46,946 bases of DNA, taken from assembly GCF_004402215.1 (NCBI RefSeq), contig NZ_SOEZ01000022.1, forward strand, positions 1-46,946, given 5' to 3'. Every line of letters begins with the position of its first letter. Within the stretch, counting starts at the first letter, position 1. The notes beneath the pieces are model-generated. The model was not told the origin of the DNA, made no database searches, and was given only the letters and a program-made list of their open reading frames with translations. The translations under genes and the position numbers were made by a program. This DNA comes from Cryobacterium tagatosivorans (GTDB lineage Bacteria > Actinomycetota > Actinomycetes > Actinomycetales > Microbacteriaceae). Shown one piece after another: positions 45,468 to 46,946 of this stretch.

Positions 45468-45664
45468 GCCTTCCCCCTGACCTTCCCTGTTGATCCTTCC
45501 TGTCAGCGTGGAAGGGAATGGGGACGTTGTCAATGATTGGGCTGTGGTCGCCAGGTCCTTCGTCTTGTGCTCTGTCCTGTCCTCCACAGGGCGGGGCAGC
45601 AGGTTCTTGTCTCCGGAGGGTGAACGTAGCTACGAATGTCGGTGGTTACTGAGAGAATCTCAGC

Positions 45665-46946
45665 ATGGCAAGCATCGAAGCTGTATTCAGGTCCCTCACC
45701 GGCTCCCTCGCCGGCGAGCGGCTGGACGCGGCCGCGTTCGCCGCCCTGACCGACGACGACCTCGAGGCCACCCACAAGAGCATCGCCGCGCACCTGGGCG
45801 AAACCACGAAATACGCGGCCCTGTCCGCGGCCGAGATCGCCCGCCGCTCCGACTGGGCCCTCGGCCAGGCCGGCCTGGCCCGGCGCAAGGGCCACCAGAG
45901 CCCCGAAGCGATGGTGCAGTCCCTCTCCGGCGGCTCCCGCGTCGACTCCCGCCGGCTCGTGGACGTCGGCACGATGATGGCCGAAGCCCAAACCGCCGAA
46001 CAGCTCGCCAAACACACCGCCGACCAGGCCGCGGACCACCCCGAGTGGGACCTCCCCGAGGTCGCCCTCGAGGCGCCCTGGCACGCGCCGCTCGGCGACG
46101 CCGTCACCGCCGGCCGGATCGGCCTCGACACCGCCGGCTACCTCCGCAAGGGCCTGGGCGAACCAGCCGCCGACGTCACCCCGGACATGCTCCGGAACGC
46201 CCTGACCGCGCTGATCGAACGCTGCGCGGACGTCCGGACCAGCGATCGCGGGATTGCCGCCAGCCAGGGCCTCAACGCCGAGCAAGCGTTCACCGCGGCC
46301 CGGCACGCCCGGGACCAGATCGACGAGACCGGCATCGCCGCCCGCGCCGACGCCATGCGCGCCGCGCAATACCTCCGCACCTGGCGCAAACCCAACGGGA
46401 TGGTCCACGGCGACTTCGAGCTCAACCCCGAAAACGGCACCTTCCTCCTCGAAGTCCTCGGCCAGCTCACCGGACCGCGCCGCGGCGGCCCCCGCTTCGT
46501 CGACAAGGAACGCAAGGCCCGCGCCCAGAAAATCATCGACGACCCCCGCAGCACCGACCAGATCCACGCGGAAACCCTCATCGAACTCATCCACATCGCC
46601 ATCACCGCCGACCCCGGCACCGTGTTCTCCGGCTCCCGACCAACCGCCAGGGTCGTCGTCCAACGCAGCAGCACCGGCCACAGCCCCACCGACAGCCAGA
46701 GCGCGATCGAAGTCCACGGTGCCACCGAAACCGACAGCCGCACCTCAGGGCCCAACTCCGCCGAGGGGCACGGTGCCATCGAGGGTCATCCCGACCCGAT
46801 CCCGCTGACCGACATCGACCGGCACCTCTGCGCCGGCTTCACCGCGATCGCCTTCGACCAGGGCCAGGTCGTCGACCTCGGCCGGGAAAACCGCCTCTTC
46901 TCCCCAGCCCAGAAAGCCGCCCTCGCCGTCCGCGACGGCGGCTGCC
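45665..46946 (+). CDS. DUF222/HNH endonuclease-type protein (3' cut by window)
   Basis: ATG 45665 opens a frame that continues past the window edge (427 codons seen). The DUF222 domain (residues ~30-320) contains RRSDWALGQAGLARRKGHQS-type and ADVTPDMLRNALTAL segments. The last residues, FSPAQKAALAVRDGGC, are the start of the HNH motif (CxxPGC then HH expected beyond). DUF222/HNH proteins are common, often mobile and poorly understood in Microbacteriaceae and mycobacteria. The central linker from ~residue 320 is low-complexity. Catalytic completeness cannot be judged. Confidence 0.85.
   Translation, partial: MASIEAVFRSLTGSLAGERLDAAAFAALTDDDLEATHKSIAAHLGETTKYAALSAAEIARRSDWALGQAGLARRKGHQSPEAMVQSLSGGSRVDSRRLVDVGTMMAEAQTAEQLAKHTADQAADHPEWDLPEVALEAPWHAPLGDAVTAGRIGLDTAGYLRKGLGEPAADVTPDMLRNALTALIERCADVRTSDRGIAASQGLNAEQAFTAARHARDQIDETGIAARADAMRAAQYLRTWRKPNGMVHGDFELNPENGTFLLEVLGQLTGPRRGGPRFVDKERKARAQKIIDDPRSTDQIHAETLIELIHIAITADPGTVFSGSRPTARVVVQRSSTGHSPTDSQSAIEVHGATETDSRTSGPNSAEGHGAIEGHPDPIPLTDIDRHLCAGFTAIAFDQGQVVDLGRENRLFSPAQKAALAVRDGGC

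Noticed and set aside
45530..46717. 395-codon minus-strand frame over the DUF222 gene
   Set aside because: Ala/Gly/Val-rich shadow; the DUF222/HNH frame on the plus strand is clear.

Overview
The window is high-GC actinobacterial DNA. A tuberculostearic-acid gene pair, a DUF222/HNH protein, M23 peptidases with basic N-termini and copper genes typical of the group suggest a Microbacteriaceae-like organism (inference; no rRNA is present).

Layout. (1) 1-2,882: the end of an IS110 transposase, then tmsA-tmsB (methyl-branched lipid synthesis) on the minus strand. (2) 2,917-41,892: a composite island to the left of an intact tRNA-Met(CAU) gene at 41,893-41,966. Copies of the tRNA 3' end lie at 2,917, about 19,013 and 19,112, with element-specific flanking arms arranged as expected for tandem integration at one tRNA gene. 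Remnants of an excisionase-like HTH protein (18.8 kb) and a serine resolvase (41.4-41.8 kb) lie near the junctions. (3) 41,979-46,946: apparent core genes (glycosyltransferase, DMT transporter, peptide deformylase, a lipoprotein, and the start of a DUF222/HNH protein).

The left island module (about 2.9-19.1 kb) holds K+-transport genes and remnants (a TrkH pseudogene, a large APC permease, a possible start of a kdp operon), a decayed zone (IS3, methyltransferase and YhcG fragments), and an amine-catabolism set: flavin amine oxidase, PuuB-like FAD oxidase, NCS1 permease, semialdehyde-type aldehyde dehydrogenase and a PucR regulator. An intact IS21-family element with a 6-bp target duplication, inserted in an IS481 fragment, separates the dehydrogenase from the regulator.

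The right module (about 19.1-41.8 kb) is mainly a copper-resistance island: CopA, CopZ, CsoR, a second P1B-ATPase with a CPD metal motif, a Tat-exported multicopper oxidase with a SHOCT protein, DUF305, two DUF6153-like proteins, a BNR-propeller protein, a PaaK-like adenylating enzyme, a sulfite-oxidase-type molybdoenzyme, a YcgQ/YcgR-like permease pair and three M23 endopeptidases. CsoR-type palindromes lie at the csoR/copZA divergent promoter and at the SHOCT-multicopper oxidase/PaaK divergent promoter, so those two loci probably form one regulon.

Most notable: the tandem tRNA-Met attachment structure, the shared CsoR-like operator linking a PaaK-like enzyme to copper, the CPD-type ATPase, an M23 gene whose best start is AUU, and the clustering of three cysteine-bearing M23 peptidases with copper genes.
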